In this document: positions 33,150 through 41,365 of the stretch, one piece after another | How positions within the stretch are numbered: position 1 is the first letter of the stretch | Layout: the number at the start of each line of letters is the position of its first letter | Source: Gemmatimonadales bacterium | GTDB taxonomy: Bacteria > Gemmatimonadota > Gemmatimonadetes > Palauibacterales > Palauibacteraceae | NCBI GenBank assembly: GCA_030636765.1 | Contig: DAOVWI010000001.1 | Coordinates: 20,355 to 84,354, forward strand | Reading direction: 5' to 3' | DNA: 64,000 nt | Translations under genes and position numbers: made by a program | Notes under the pieces: generated by a model | Databases searched by the model: none | Seen by the model: the letters and a program-made list of their open reading frames with translations, nothing else | What the model was told of the DNA's origin: nothing

Positions 33150-33192
33150 GTTTGGGGTACTGTAGTTGAAGGAGGTTCGGGACGAGGTCCGG

Positions 33193-33684
33193 ATGGGCAG
33201 AATCGAGCAGGACGTCGAGCGCCTGGTGGAGGATCTCGGCTTCGAGCTGATCAGCTTCGAGCGGGCGGGTGGAAGAAGGCGCCCTCTCGTGAGGGTCCGG
33301 ATCGACGTGCCCGGTGGGTCTCCGGGTCGCTCGGCCCTAACGGTAGAGGACTGCGTTCGGGTCAGCCGTCAGCTGGAGCGGTATCTGGAAGAGCGTTCAG
33401 AGCTGCCGGACCGGAGCATCGTGGAGGTGTCATCGCCGGGTGTCGAGAGACCGCTCGTGCGCCGGGCGGACTACGCACGGTTCGCCGGAAAGCGGGTGTT
33501 CGTTCAGGGCTACGCCCCGGTGGTGGGGCAGCTTCGCAGCGTCGAGGGCGTTCTGTTGGGCCTGGCGGAGGACGACCGGGATCAGGTGGAGATGGAGGTC
33601 GCCGGCGAACGGGTGCGTATCCCCGTGGCCGCGATCGCGAAGGCCAACCTGGTTCACGACTGGGAGGCGGACTTAAGGGGCTGA
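33193..33684 (+). CDS. rimP: Ribosome maturation factor RimP
   Basis: Needed for 30S subunit assembly. The 163-residue protein has DVERLVEDLGFELISFE, VRVRIDVPGG, EDCVRVSRQLERYLEE and VEVSSPGVERPLVRRADYARFAGKRV, all signatures of the RimP N-domain, then an SH3-like C-domain. ATG 33193 has GAGG at 33184-33187; a TTG at 33166 with GGAGG further on is less likely. First gene of the transcription/translation operon; nusA follows after 25 nt. Confidence 0.92.
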   Translation: MGRIEQDVERLVEDLGFELISFERAGGRRRPLVRVRIDVPGGSPGRSALTVEDCVRVSRQLERYLEERSELPDRSIVEVSSPGVERPLVRRADYARFAGKRVFVQGYAPVVGQLRSVEGVLLGLAEDDRDQVEMEVAGERVRIPVAAIAKANLVHDWEADLRG

Positions 33685-33709
33685 CGACCGCGAGGGAATC
33701 GGATCGAGT

Positions 33710-35251
33710 ATGAGCGAACAGATACCTGTCGTTGAGGCGTTTCGGGTGATGACGGCGAACAAGTCGTTGTCGGAAGAGGAGTTGTACGACCTCATCCGCG
33801 ACGGCATTCACGCCGCGCTCGCCCGACGCTTTGGTGGGCCGGTCGAAGCTGAGATCCAGATCATGCCGGACGGAGACATCCAGATCGTCGTCCTGAAGGA
33901 AGTCGTCGAGGAAGTGGAGGATCCGGCTCGTCAGATTCTTCTCGAAGAGGCGCGCTGGGACGATCCCGATTTCCAGGTCGGGGACCTCCAGGAGATCCCG
34001 GTCGACTTCAGGGAGTTCGGCCGCGGCGCCGTCATGGCTGCCAAGCAGAGGATCATCCAGCGTGTGCGTGAGGGCGAGCGTGAGCACATCCGCGAGGAGT
34101 TCAACGACCGAGTCGGTGAGCTGGTGTCCGGCGAGGTGCAGTCGATCCAACGGGGGACACTGGTCGTTCTGCTGAATCGGGCCCGGGAAGCCGAGGCCAT
34201 TATCCCGTGGCGCGAGCAGAATCCGCGCGAGCGATTCCGGCAGGGAGAGTCAATCCGTGCCGTCCTCAAGAAGCTGGAGGAGACGCCGAGAGGACCTCGG
34301 CTGATCCTTTCGCGCGCGGATCCCGGCTTCGTGGCGGCCCTCTTTTCGCTGGAGGTGCCGGAGATGTATGAGGGGCTGGTGGAGATCAAGGAGATCGTGC
34401 GGGAGGCGGGTGGCCGCACGAAGGTTGCGGTTTCCTCGCGCGACGAGTCGGTAGATCCGGTCGGCGCTTGCGTCGGCGTGAAGGGATCGCGGGTCCAGGC
34501 TGTCGTCTCGGAGATGGGCGGGGAGCGCATCGACATCGTGCCATGGCATCCGGATCCGGAGATCTTCGCGCGCCGGGCGCTTGCTCCGGCGCGAGTGGCC
34601 AAAGTGATATCGGATCAGTCGAGGAAGGTCATCACGGCGATCGTGGACGAGGATCAGCTGTCTCTGGCGATCGGCCGAAACGGCCAGAACGTGCGTCTCG
34701 CTTCACAGCTGATTGGATGGCAGCTCGACCTCTACTCCAGCCGGGATTGGATGGAGCGCGGCGCCGAATCGATTTTCTTCGGCGGCGACGATGAGTATGA
34801 GGTGGCGGACTTCCCCCTCTCGGAGCTCTCCGGCATCACGCCGGCCTCTCTGGCGGCGCTCGAGGCGGCGGGCATCCACTCCTTCTTCAACGTGCTCGAC
34901 AAGGACAAGCAGGACTTCATACAGGTGCCGGGCATCAGCGAGGAGGAGGCTGAGTCGCTGATGGCCCTCATCGATGAGCTTACCGTGGTCGAGGAGACGG
35001 ACGTAGAGGCGGCGGAAGTGGAAACCGATGCTGCTGCGGAAGCCGACGCCGTCGTGGACGCCACGGAGGGCGCGGAAGCCACGGAAGTCGAGGCCGCCGT
35101 GGAAGCCACGGAAGCCGACGCCGTCGTGGACGTCGCGGAAGAGACCGACCCGGAAGCGGACGCTGTCGTGGACGCCACGGAGGGCGCGGAGTCAGACGTC
35201 GAGGTGGAGGTCGTGGCGGAGGAGCTCGTTGCCGAGGAAAAGGGATCGTGA
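33710..35251 (+). CDS. nusA: Transcription termination/antitermination factor NusA with repeated acidic tail
   Basis: Binds RNA polymerase and nascent RNA. The 513 residues are an N-terminal RNAP-binding domain (about 1-125), S1 domain (about 135-200), two KH domains (SRDESVDPVGACVGVKGSRV and LSLAIGRNGQNVRLASQLIG), then helix-hairpin-helix-like segments (GITPASLAALEAAGI and PGISEEEAESLMALI). From about residue 432 it has an 80-residue acidic Ala/Glu/Val/Asp tail with three copies of EADAVVD, unlike most NusA. The L7Ae-like gene overlaps its stop by 4 bp. The small YlxR/RnpM gene often found next is missing. Confidence 0.95.
   Translation: MSEQIPVVEAFRVMTANKSLSEEELYDLIRDGIHAALARRFGGPVEAEIQIMPDGDIQIVVLKEVVEEVEDPARQILLEEARWDDPDFQVGDLQEIPVDFREFGRGAVMAAKQRIIQRVREGEREHIREEFNDRVGELVSGEVQSIQRGTLVVLLNRAREAEAIIPWREQNPRERFRQGESIRAVLKKLEETPRGPRLILSRADPGFVAALFSLEVPEMYEGLVEIKEIVREAGGRTKVAVSSRDESVDPVGACVGVKGSRVQAVVSEMGGERIDIVPWHPDPEIFARRALAPARVAKVISDQSRKVITAIVDEDQLSLAIGRNGQNVRLASQLIGWQLDLYSSRDWMERGAESIFFGGDDEYEVADFPLSELSGITPASLAALEAAGIHSFFNVLDKDKQDFIQVPGISEEEAESLMALIDELTVVEETDVEAAEVETDAAAEADAVVDATEGAEATEVEAAVEATEADAVVDVAEETDPEADAVVDATEGAESDVEVEVVAEELVAEEKGS
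35039..35191 (+). repeat. In-frame degenerate repeats encoding the NusA acidic tail
   Basis: Three units beginning GAAGCNGACGCNGTCGTGGA at 35039, 35111 and 35153 encode EADAVVD at residues 444, 468 and 482; the first and third run on identically as ATEGAE. The GCCACGGAAG motif also recurs between them. The copies are close at DNA level, so the tail probably grew by recent duplication. Confidence 0.7.
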
Positions 35252-35607
35252 GCTTGTCGCGCGAGGCGGAGGCATTGCGGGCCGTGGGCATGGCGCGCCG
35301 GGCCGGATGCGTCGCGGTCGGGACGCGGGCCGTGCGTGAAGCGGCGCGCGGCGGAAAGCTGGCGGCGATCTTGATCGCCAGGGACGCGAGCGAGAACGCG
35401 CGTGGCCGCCTCGAGGGCGTCCGTCGGCGCAGCGGCACTTCGCTCACCCCGTGTGCGGATCGTCGGGCGCTGGGTGCGGCCGTCGGCCGTGGACCCGTGG
35501 CTGTCCTGGGCGTCACGGAGCGCGGCCTGGCCGATCTGGTGCTCGGGCCACTCGGCAGGAGCGGGGATGACGAAATCCTGCGAAGAACTCCGAGTTCGAA
35601 GGAGTGA
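35248..35607 (+). CDS. L7Ae/L30e-family RNA-binding protein (YlxQ-like)
   Basis: A 119-residue protein with the L7Ae fold pattern: LRAVGMARRAGCVAVGTRAVREAARGGK near the start, then AAILIARDASENARGRLEG and a final GPVAVLGVTERGLADLVL. YlxQ proteins bind kink-turn RNA and are encoded between nusA and infB in many bacteria, which matches the position here. GTG 35248 overlaps the nusA stop, so translation is coupled. Precise role is unknown. Confidence 0.82.
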   Translation: MSLSREAEALRAVGMARRAGCVAVGTRAVREAARGGKLAAILIARDASENARGRLEGVRRRSGTSLTPCADRRALGAAVGRGPVAVLGVTERGLADLVLGPLGRSGDDEILRRTPSSKE

Positions 35608-35609
35608 GT

Positions 35610-38330
35610 TTGTCCACGTATCGCGTCTATGAGGTTGCCGAAGAGCTCGGCGTTGGGTCGGCTCAGCTGATCCAGATCCTTCGGGAGATGGATGTGCCCG
35701 TTCGCAGCCACATGTCGGTCGTGAACGAGGGTCAGATCGCGCGGCTGCATGCGCGACTGGAGAGAGAGCGTCGTACGGGCTCGGCGGCGCCGGCCAGGAG
35801 CTCCGGCTCGGCACGTCGGCGCCGACGTCGGGTGAAGCCCGAACCGCAAGAGATCCAGGCGAGTGAGGGATTGGAAGGGCTCTCGATCCTAGAGGAGAGC
35901 CCCTTCGAAGAGATCGTGGCGAAGGGTGGGGGCGAGGACGTCGGAATCCTGACCGCGGAGGCCCTGGCCGAGGAGGCCGAAGCGCAGCGGCCTGACGTCG
36001 AAGAGCAGGAACAGCTGGTAGCGGCCGACGAGGTGGTGGAGGCAATCGACAGGGCCGAGGAGGTGGACGTTTCGGACGAGGCCGCAGCCGACGTCGAGAC
36101 TCCGGAGGTCGTGGTCAAAGAGGAGACCGCGAGGGCGGTCGAGGAGGGAGCGGCACCGGAGGAGACTCCCGCGGAGCCCGAGGAAGCTGTGGAGCCCGCC
36201 ACGACAGCCCCCGGGAGACCGAGGCGAAAGCCGAAGCCGGTGCGCCGCGGGATGCCCGCTGCCTCTGCAGCGCCCGCTGCCCCCGCGGCTTCCGCCGCGC
36301 CGAGCGGTACCGTGCGCATCCAGGCCGAGGGGTACACGATCGACGGCCGGCGCCAGCCGCGGGCCGAGAAGCGCCGTCAGCGGAACGTCGATCAGGGCGC
36401 GGTCCAGGAGAACGTCAGACGGACTCTCGCGGCTCTCGAGGGGAGTGGTGGTGCAGGTCGCAAGCGAAGGCGGGAGGCGCCGTCGGCCCAGCAAGAGGCG
36501 GAGCTGGAGCGCGAGGCCCTCGAGGTCGAGGCCGAAAAGAAGCGTGTGAGAGTGAACGAGTTCCTGACGGTAGCGGAGCTCGCGGATCTCATCGCCGTCT
36601 CCGCGGGGCAGATCATCACCTCCGCGTTCAAGAACCTCGGCCTCATGGTCACGATCAACCAGCGCCTGGATTTCGACCAAATCGAGCTGATCTGTGAAGA
36701 GTTCGGTTACGAGGCGGCGCGCGAGGAGGCGTACGAGGCGGAGATTCACGAGCTGACCGACGAGGCGGAGGAGGCCGAAGATCTGAACCCTCGGGCGCCC
36801 GTGGTCACCGTCATGGGCCACGTGGATCACGGCAAGACTTCGCTCCTGGACCACATCCGGCAGACCAACGTCATCGCCGGGGAAGCCGGCGGTATCACGC
36901 AGCACATCGGGGCCTACCGAGTGGAGCTCGGCGACGAGCACACGGTAACGTTCCTGGACACGCCCGGGCACGAAGCGTTCACGGCGATGCGCGCCCGGGG
37001 GGCGGAGATCACGGATGTCGTCGTGCTGGTCGTGGCGGCGGATGACGCCGTGATGCCGCAGACGGTGGAGGCGATCAGCCACGCCAAGAACGCGGGCGTG
37101 CCGATCATCGTGGCGATCAACAAGATCGATCTTCCCGCGGCCGACGTGTCCAAGGTCCAGCAGGATTTGCTCACTCATGGCGTGGTGCTGGAGGAGTTCG
37201 GTGGAGATGTCCTCGCCGCGCCCGTCTCGGCCAAGACGGGCGAGGGCGTCGACGAGCTGCTCGAGAAGATCCTTCTCCAGGCGGAGCTGCTGGAGCTGAA
37301 GGCCAATCCGGAGCGACGGGGGCGTGGCACCGTGGTCGAGGCCCAGCTGGATCGAGGCATGGGGCCTGTGGCGACGGTTCTCGTGCAGAACGGAACGTTC
37401 AGGGTCGGAGACGACTTCATCTGCGGCCTGTTCGGAGGCCGCGTGCGGGCGATGCTCGACGAGCGAGGCCAGAACGTGGAGTCGGCCGGACCGTCGATCC
37501 CGGTTCGGATCCTCGGGCTCGAGGGCGTCCCGCAGGCAGGTGACTCCATCGTAGGTGTCGAGGCCGAGCGGGTGCGGGAGATTGCCAATCGTCGCCAGCA
37601 GCTGGAGCGCGAGAAGGACATACGCCGGCGTCAGAGCGGTGCGCGCCTCGAGGAGCTGTTCGACACCGTACAGGCCGGACAGGTGTCGCGCCTCAACCTC
37701 GTCATCAAGGCGGACACGGATGGCTCGGTTCAGGCGCTCTCCGATGCTCTGGAGCGACTGAGCACGGACGAGGTCAGAGTGGAGGTGATCCACCGTGGCG
37801 TCGGTGCGGTCAACGAGTCCGATGTGCTCCTTGCGTCAACGAGCTCGGCGGCCATCATCGGGTTCCACGTACGACCCGACGTGAAGGCTCGCGACCTGGC
37901 TCAGCGAGAGGGCATCGAGATCCGCAACTACGACGTGATCTACGAGGTGGTCGAAGACATACGGATGGCGCTCGAAGGCCTCCTGCGGCCGGAAGAGGTC
38001 GAGCGGATCGTCGGCACGGCGGAGGTCCGACAACTCTTCCGCATACCGAAGGTGGGTACGGTGGCGGGTTGCTACGTCAGCGATGGCGTCATGCAGCGAA
38101 ACCTCCCCGTGCATCTCGTGCGCGACCAGGTTCGCATCTTCAGTGGAAAGATCGACAGCCTGAAGCGCTTCAAGGACGACGCACGCGAGGTGCGCGAGGG
38201 ATACGAGTGCGGCATCAGCATCGAGGGGTACAACGACATCAAGGAGGGCGACCTGATCGAGTGCTATCGGATCGACGAGGTCGCGCGCACTCTGGCGGAG
38301 AGCGCAGCGGCGTCGGAGAGCGCCTCCTGA
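35610..38330 (+). CDS. infB: Translation initiation factor IF-2
   Basis: GTPase that brings initiator tRNA to the 30S subunit. The 906 residues contain an N-terminal IF2_N domain (STYRVYEVAEELGVGSAQLI), a long low-complexity Ala/Glu/Pro region (about 60-310), a second IF2_N domain (VNEFLTVAELADLI), and the G domain with GHVDHGKT (403-410), DTPGHEAF and NKIDLP, then domains II to IV. TTG 35610 is chosen because it follows GAAGGAG and gives the usual start; GTG 35604 overlaps the preceding stop and would add two residues. Confidence 0.96.
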   Translation: MSTYRVYEVAEELGVGSAQLIQILREMDVPVRSHMSVVNEGQIARLHARLERERRTGSAAPARSSGSARRRRRRVKPEPQEIQASEGLEGLSILEESPFEEIVAKGGGEDVGILTAEALAEEAEAQRPDVEEQEQLVAADEVVEAIDRAEEVDVSDEAAADVETPEVVVKEETARAVEEGAAPEETPAEPEEAVEPATTAPGRPRRKPKPVRRGMPAASAAPAAPAASAAPSGTVRIQAEGYTIDGRRQPRAEKRRQRNVDQGAVQENVRRTLAALEGSGGAGRKRRREAPSAQQEAELEREALEVEAEKKRVRVNEFLTVAELADLIAVSAGQIITSAFKNLGLMVTINQRLDFDQIELICEEFGYEAAREEAYEAEIHELTDEAEEAEDLNPRAPVVTVMGHVDHGKTSLLDHIRQTNVIAGEAGGITQHIGAYRVELGDEHTVTFLDTPGHEAFTAMRARGAEITDVVVLVVAADDAVMPQTVEAISHAKNAGVPIIVAINKIDLPAADVSKVQQDLLTHGVVLEEFGGDVLAAPVSAKTGEGVDELLEKILLQAELLELKANPERRGRGTVVEAQLDRGMGPVATVLVQNGTFRVGDDFICGLFGGRVRAMLDERGQNVESAGPSIPVRILGLEGVPQAGDSIVGVEAERVREIANRRQQLEREKDIRRRQSGARLEELFDTVQAGQVSRLNLVIKADTDGSVQALSDALERLSTDEVRVEVIHRGVGAVNESDVLLASTSSAAIIGFHVRPDVKARDLAQREGIEIRNYDVIYEVVEDIRMALEGLLRPEEVERIVGTAEVRQLFRIPKVGTVAGCYVSDGVMQRNLPVHLVRDQVRIFSGKIDSLKRFKDDAREVREGYECGISIEGYNDIKEGDLIECYRIDEVARTLAESAAASESAS

Positions 38331-38337
38331 GGCTGAG

Positions 38338-38625
38338 ATGGCCGTGGTCGTGGGCGTCGGCCGCTGGGTCCTTCACCTGCCTGGTTGCACATCACTGAAG
38401 GCGAAGCGTCGGATCGTGCGGAGCCTGCGCGACCGACTCCGTGCGCGATACCGGGTCTCCGCCGCGGAAACGGACTTCCAGGACAAGTGGCAGAAGGCCG
38501 AGATCTGCGTGGCTGTCGTGACATCGAAACGTTCCACGGCCGAGTCGTTGCTGGCTCGCCTCGATGAGCACGTGGGTTCCGATCCCCGGGCCCTCGTGAT
38601 CGAGCGGGAGACTGTCCTCTACTGA
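38338..38625 (+). CDS. DUF503 family protein (YlxP-like)
   Basis: A 95-residue protein matching DUF503: LHLPGCTSLKAKRRIVRSLRD at the start, FQDKWQKAEICVAVVTS in the middle and an ERETVLY end. The family is found between infB and rbfA in many bacteria and is linked to ribosome assembly, though its biochemical role is not fixed. ATG 38338 is 7 nt after the infB stop. Confidence 0.88.
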   Translation: MAVVVGVGRWVLHLPGCTSLKAKRRIVRSLRDRLRARYRVSAAETDFQDKWQKAEICVAVVTSKRSTAESLLARLDEHVGSDPRALVIERETVLY

Positions 38626-38652
38626 ATCAAGCCTCTTTCCGGGCCACCCATT

Positions 38653-39006
38653 ATGACGCCGAGAAGAATCGAGCGGGTCAACCACGTCCTTCGGGAAGAG
38701 CTGGCCCGCCTCATCGCGCGATCGGTGAAGGATCCCCGCGTCGCTCCGGTCACGATCATGGAGGTGAGGACGAGCCGCGACCTGAAGGTCGCCAAGGTGT
38801 TCGTCCGGGCGGGCAGCGACGAGGAGACCTTGGCAGACGCACTCAGGGGCCTGGAGAGCGCCGAGGGCTACCTTCGGCGCGAGCTCGGGCGGCGGCTGCG
38901 GTTGCGCCGTATCCCCGAGTTCCGCTTCGAGGCCGATCGCACGATGGAGCAGGCCATGCGGATCGAGTCGCTTCTTCGGGAAGTGCGCTCGGAGGGGGGC
39001 GACTAA
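38653..39006 (+). CDS. rbfA: 30S ribosome-binding factor A
   Basis: Cold-responsive factor for 16S rRNA 5' end maturation. The 117-residue protein has RRIERVNHVLREELARLI, KDPRVAPVTIMEVRTSRDLK and FRFEADRTMEQAMRIESLL, the KH-like RbfA signatures. Usual length. It lies between the DUF503 gene and truB in the conserved operon order. Confidence 0.93.
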   Translation: MTPRRIERVNHVLREELARLIARSVKDPRVAPVTIMEVRTSRDLKVAKVFVRAGSDEETLADALRGLESAEGYLRRELGRRLRLRRIPEFRFEADRTMEQAMRIESLLREVRSEGGD

Positions 39007-39014
39007 GGGTCGGC

Positions 39015-39062
39015 ATGAGCCCGAGTCACCGGCCCACCATGAGCCCGAGTCATCGGCCCACC
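39015..39062 (+). repeat. 24-bp direct duplication at the truB start
   Basis: Two 24-bp units, 39015-39038 and 39039-39062, differ at one base (CAC versus CAT). Each begins with ATG and encodes MSPSHRPT; a third in-frame ATG follows at 39063. The duplication keeps the frame and creates three possible starts. Confidence 0.8.
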
Positions 39063-39998
39063 ATGAGCGGCATTCTCCTTGTCGACAAGACGGAGGGTCC
39101 CACCTCCCACGACGTGGTCCAGCAGGCGCGTCGCGTTCTGGGCATCCGCCGGATCGGCCATACCGGCACGCTCGATCCGTTCGCCAGCGGTCTCCTGATC
39201 CTGTGCGTTGGTAGGGCCACCCGCCTGGCGGAGTACTTCCACATCCCGGCCAAGCGGTACGAGGCGCACCTACGTCTGGGCATGGAGACGTCGACGCACG
39301 ACCGCAGCGGCGAAATCGTGGCCGAGTCGGAGGAGTGGCGAAACGTCAGCAGGGAGCGGCTCGAAGAGTCCCTGGGCAAGATGGTGGGCGCCATCGCGCA
39401 GCGGCCTCCAGCCGTTTCGGCGAAGAGGGTAGAGGGTCGGCGGGCCCACGCTCTCGTCCGCTCGGGAAGTTTCGTCGCGCTTCCGGACGTGCAGGTCACC
39501 GTGCACGAGCTTCGAGTGCTGGAGTTTCGTCCGCCGATGCTTCGCCTCGCCGCGCATGTCTCGACGGGCACGTTCGTCCGGGCGATCGCTCGCGACCTGG
39601 GGCGGGATCTCGGGTGCGGCGCCCACCTTACGGCGCTCCGGCGAGTGGCGATCGGTCATCTCCGAGCGAGTGATGGCCTCCCCGACCGCATGCTCATTCA
39701 GGGCGTGGCACGTGAGGAGGTTCTGGGTTCGGCCGCCTGGCGAGAGCCCGGCGTGGAGATGACCTGGCTGCCGTCCCGCGAGTTGACCAAGGAAGAGCTC
39801 GGCCTCGCTCGTAGCGGGCGGCCGCTGATGATGTCCGGGTCGGCGGATCGCCGCGGAGAGACCGGCGAGGGCGGAGAGACGGGTGAGGAGGGTCCGGGAG
39901 TGGATCGTCCGGTACGATTGTTACATGACGGGCGCCTCGTGGCCATCGCCGAGCCGAACGGCCGAGTTCTACGGCCGCGCAAGGTGCTCGTTGACTGA
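39015..39998 (+). CDS. truB: tRNA pseudouridine(55) synthase
   Basis: Modifies U55 of the tRNA T loop. The family start is at SGILLVDKTEGPTSHDVVQQ, followed by RRIGHTGTLDPFASGLL with the catalytic aspartate, KRYEAHLRLG, and PPAVSAKRVEGRRAHALVRSG. Starting at ATG 39015, which has AAGGG 5 nt upstream, gives 327 residues with an extra repeated MSPSHRPT-MSPSHRPT at the N-terminus; ATG 39063 would give the conventional protein. A Gly/Glu-rich linker (GETGEGGETGEEG) lies before the C-terminal PUA-like end. ribF overlaps its stop by 8 bp. Confidence 0.93.
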   Translation: MSPSHRPTMSPSHRPTMSGILLVDKTEGPTSHDVVQQARRVLGIRRIGHTGTLDPFASGLLILCVGRATRLAEYFHIPAKRYEAHLRLGMETSTHDRSGEIVAESEEWRNVSRERLEESLGKMVGAIAQRPPAVSAKRVEGRRAHALVRSGSFVALPDVQVTVHELRVLEFRPPMLRLAAHVSTGTFVRAIARDLGRDLGCGAHLTALRRVAIGHLRASDGLPDRMLIQGVAREEVLGSAAWREPGVEMTWLPSRELTKEELGLARSGRPLMMSGSADRRGETGEGGETGEEGPGVDRPVRLLHDGRLVAIAEPNGRVLRPRKVLVD

Positions 39999-41001
39999 GT
40001 CCGAGCCCGAGGGAGGCCGACCGCGCCCTACCGGGCCTCGATCGGGCGGCCTGCCTCCGGACGTTCCGGGGACCGTGGTCACGGTGGGCGCGTTCGACGG
40101 GGGGCACCGGGGCCACTGGGCCGTGCTCGATGAGATCGGCGCGCGCGCGCGCCGCCGCCGCCTGACGAGCGTCCTGGTGACCTTCGACCGTCATCCGCTC
40201 ACCGTCCTGCGGCCGGAGGCCGCACCTCCCGTGCTTACGTCGCCGGACGAGAAGAAGGAGATTCTGGCCCTCTCCTCCGTGGACTACGTGGCGTTCCTGT
40301 CCTTCACGCGCGCTCTTTCCCTCTATCAACCGGAGGAGTTCGTGCGCCTCGTTCTCGTCCCACGCTTCCGGGTCAAGGAGTTGGTCATCGGTTACGACCA
40401 CGGCTTCGGCCGCGATCGGACCGGGGATCATCAGACGCTGCGGAGGCTCGGAAAGGAGCTCGACTTCGAGGTCGACGTGGTCTCGCCGGTGACGTCAAAC
40501 GGCGAATCGATCTCTTCGACGAAGATTCGTGGATTGGTGCGAAGGGGGGAGGTGGAGCGTGCGGCCCGGGCCCTTGGACGGCCGTACTCGCTTCGTGGAG
40601 TCGTCGTACACGGCCTCGGCCGCGGCCGGCAGCTCGGCTTCCCCACGGCCAACCTGCAGGTGCCGGAGGGCGGGAAACTGATCCCTGGCTCGGGGATCTA
40701 CGCCGTGCGGGCCGGCCTTGGCTCCCTGATCCGCGACGGACTCCTCCACCTGGGTCCGCGGCCGACTTTCGCCGGATCCCCGCCCTCGATCGAGCTCTAT
40801 CTGCTGGATTTTGACGAGGAGATCTACGGAGAGAGCGTGCGGGTGGACTTTCTTTCTAGGCTTCGGGGAATCCGGCCGTTCTCGTCCGCCGAGGAGCTGA
40901 TTGCCCAGATGAGGCGAGATCGGGAGCGAGCCATCCGCTTCTTCGCGGCGCAGGCAGGTCAGGTGGGCGGGAAGGACTCGGCGGCCGCCGTGTTTACATG
41001 A
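39991..41001 (+). CDS. ribF: Bifunctional riboflavin kinase / FAD synthetase
   Basis: Makes FMN and FAD from riboflavin. The 336-residue protein has an N-terminal nucleotidyltransferase domain with VTVGAFDGGHRGHWAVL (usually GNFDGVHxGH), LVTFDRHP, IGYDHGFGRDRTGD and SSTKIRGLVRRGEV, then the flavokinase domain with GRGRQLGFPTANLQV, PGSGIYAV and a closing IELYLLDFDEEIYG. TTG 39991 overlaps the truB end by 8 bp; about 25 charged residues precede the conserved core. The -35 of the rpsO promoter is in its last codons. Confidence 0.92.
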   Translation: MTESEPEGGRPRPTGPRSGGLPPDVPGTVVTVGAFDGGHRGHWAVLDEIGARARRRRLTSVLVTFDRHPLTVLRPEAAPPVLTSPDEKKEILALSSVDYVAFLSFTRALSLYQPEEFVRLVLVPRFRVKELVIGYDHGFGRDRTGDHQTLRRLGKELDFEVDVVSPVTSNGESISSTKIRGLVRRGEVERAARALGRPYSLRGVVVHGLGRGRQLGFPTANLQVPEGGKLIPGSGIYAVRAGLGSLIRDGLLHLGPRPTFAGSPPSIELYLLDFDEEIYGESVRVDFLSRLRGIRPFSSAEELIAQMRRDRERAIRFFAAQAGQVGGKDSAAAVFT

Positions 41002-41021
41002 GCGCCCGATATCGGTAAACT
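40993..41021 (+). promoter_or_regulatory. Promoter for rpsO-pnp (predicted)
   Basis: TTTACA (40993-40998), 17 nt, TAAACT (41016-41021), giving a leader of about 48 nt before rpsO. A separate rpsO-pnp promoter at the end of the preceding gene is usual in bacteria. Confidence 0.5.
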
Positions 41022-41075
41022 CTTAGGCTTTGTTTCTTCGAGACACGAGATGAGAACAAGAGGACGAAAGCGAAC

Positions 41076-41345
41076 ATGACGGCTCGCAAAACCGACACGG
41101 GGAGCATCGTAGAGAGATTCGGCGGTCACGAGAACGACTGCGGATCGACTTCTGTTCAGATCGCGCTGGTGACGGCACGCATTGAGGAGCTTACCGGACA
41201 CTTCCAGCAGCATCCAAAGGACCATCACAGCCGACGCGGGCTCCTGAAGCTGGTGGGCCGGCGGAGGCGCCTGTTGAATTACCTCAGGCGGACGGACCTT
41301 GACAGGTACCGCAGCCTGATCCAGGAGCTCGGGCTTCGCCACTAG
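41076..41345 (+). CDS. rpsO: Small ribosomal subunit protein uS15
   Basis: An 89-residue 30S protein that binds the central domain of 16S rRNA. It shows the S15 pattern GSTSVQIALVTARIEELTGH and the HHSRRGLLKLVGRRRRLLNY motif followed by YRSLIQELGLR. Normal length. In other bacteria S15 represses its own mRNA; the 55-nt leader is short, and no clear pseudoknot was found. pnp follows after 20 nt. Confidence 0.97.
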   Translation: MTARKTDTGSIVERFGGHENDCGSTSVQIALVTARIEELTGHFQQHPKDHHSRRGLLKLVGRRRRLLNYLRRTDLDRYRSLIQELGLRH

Positions 41346-41365
41346 ACAAAGAAAAGAGAGAACCA

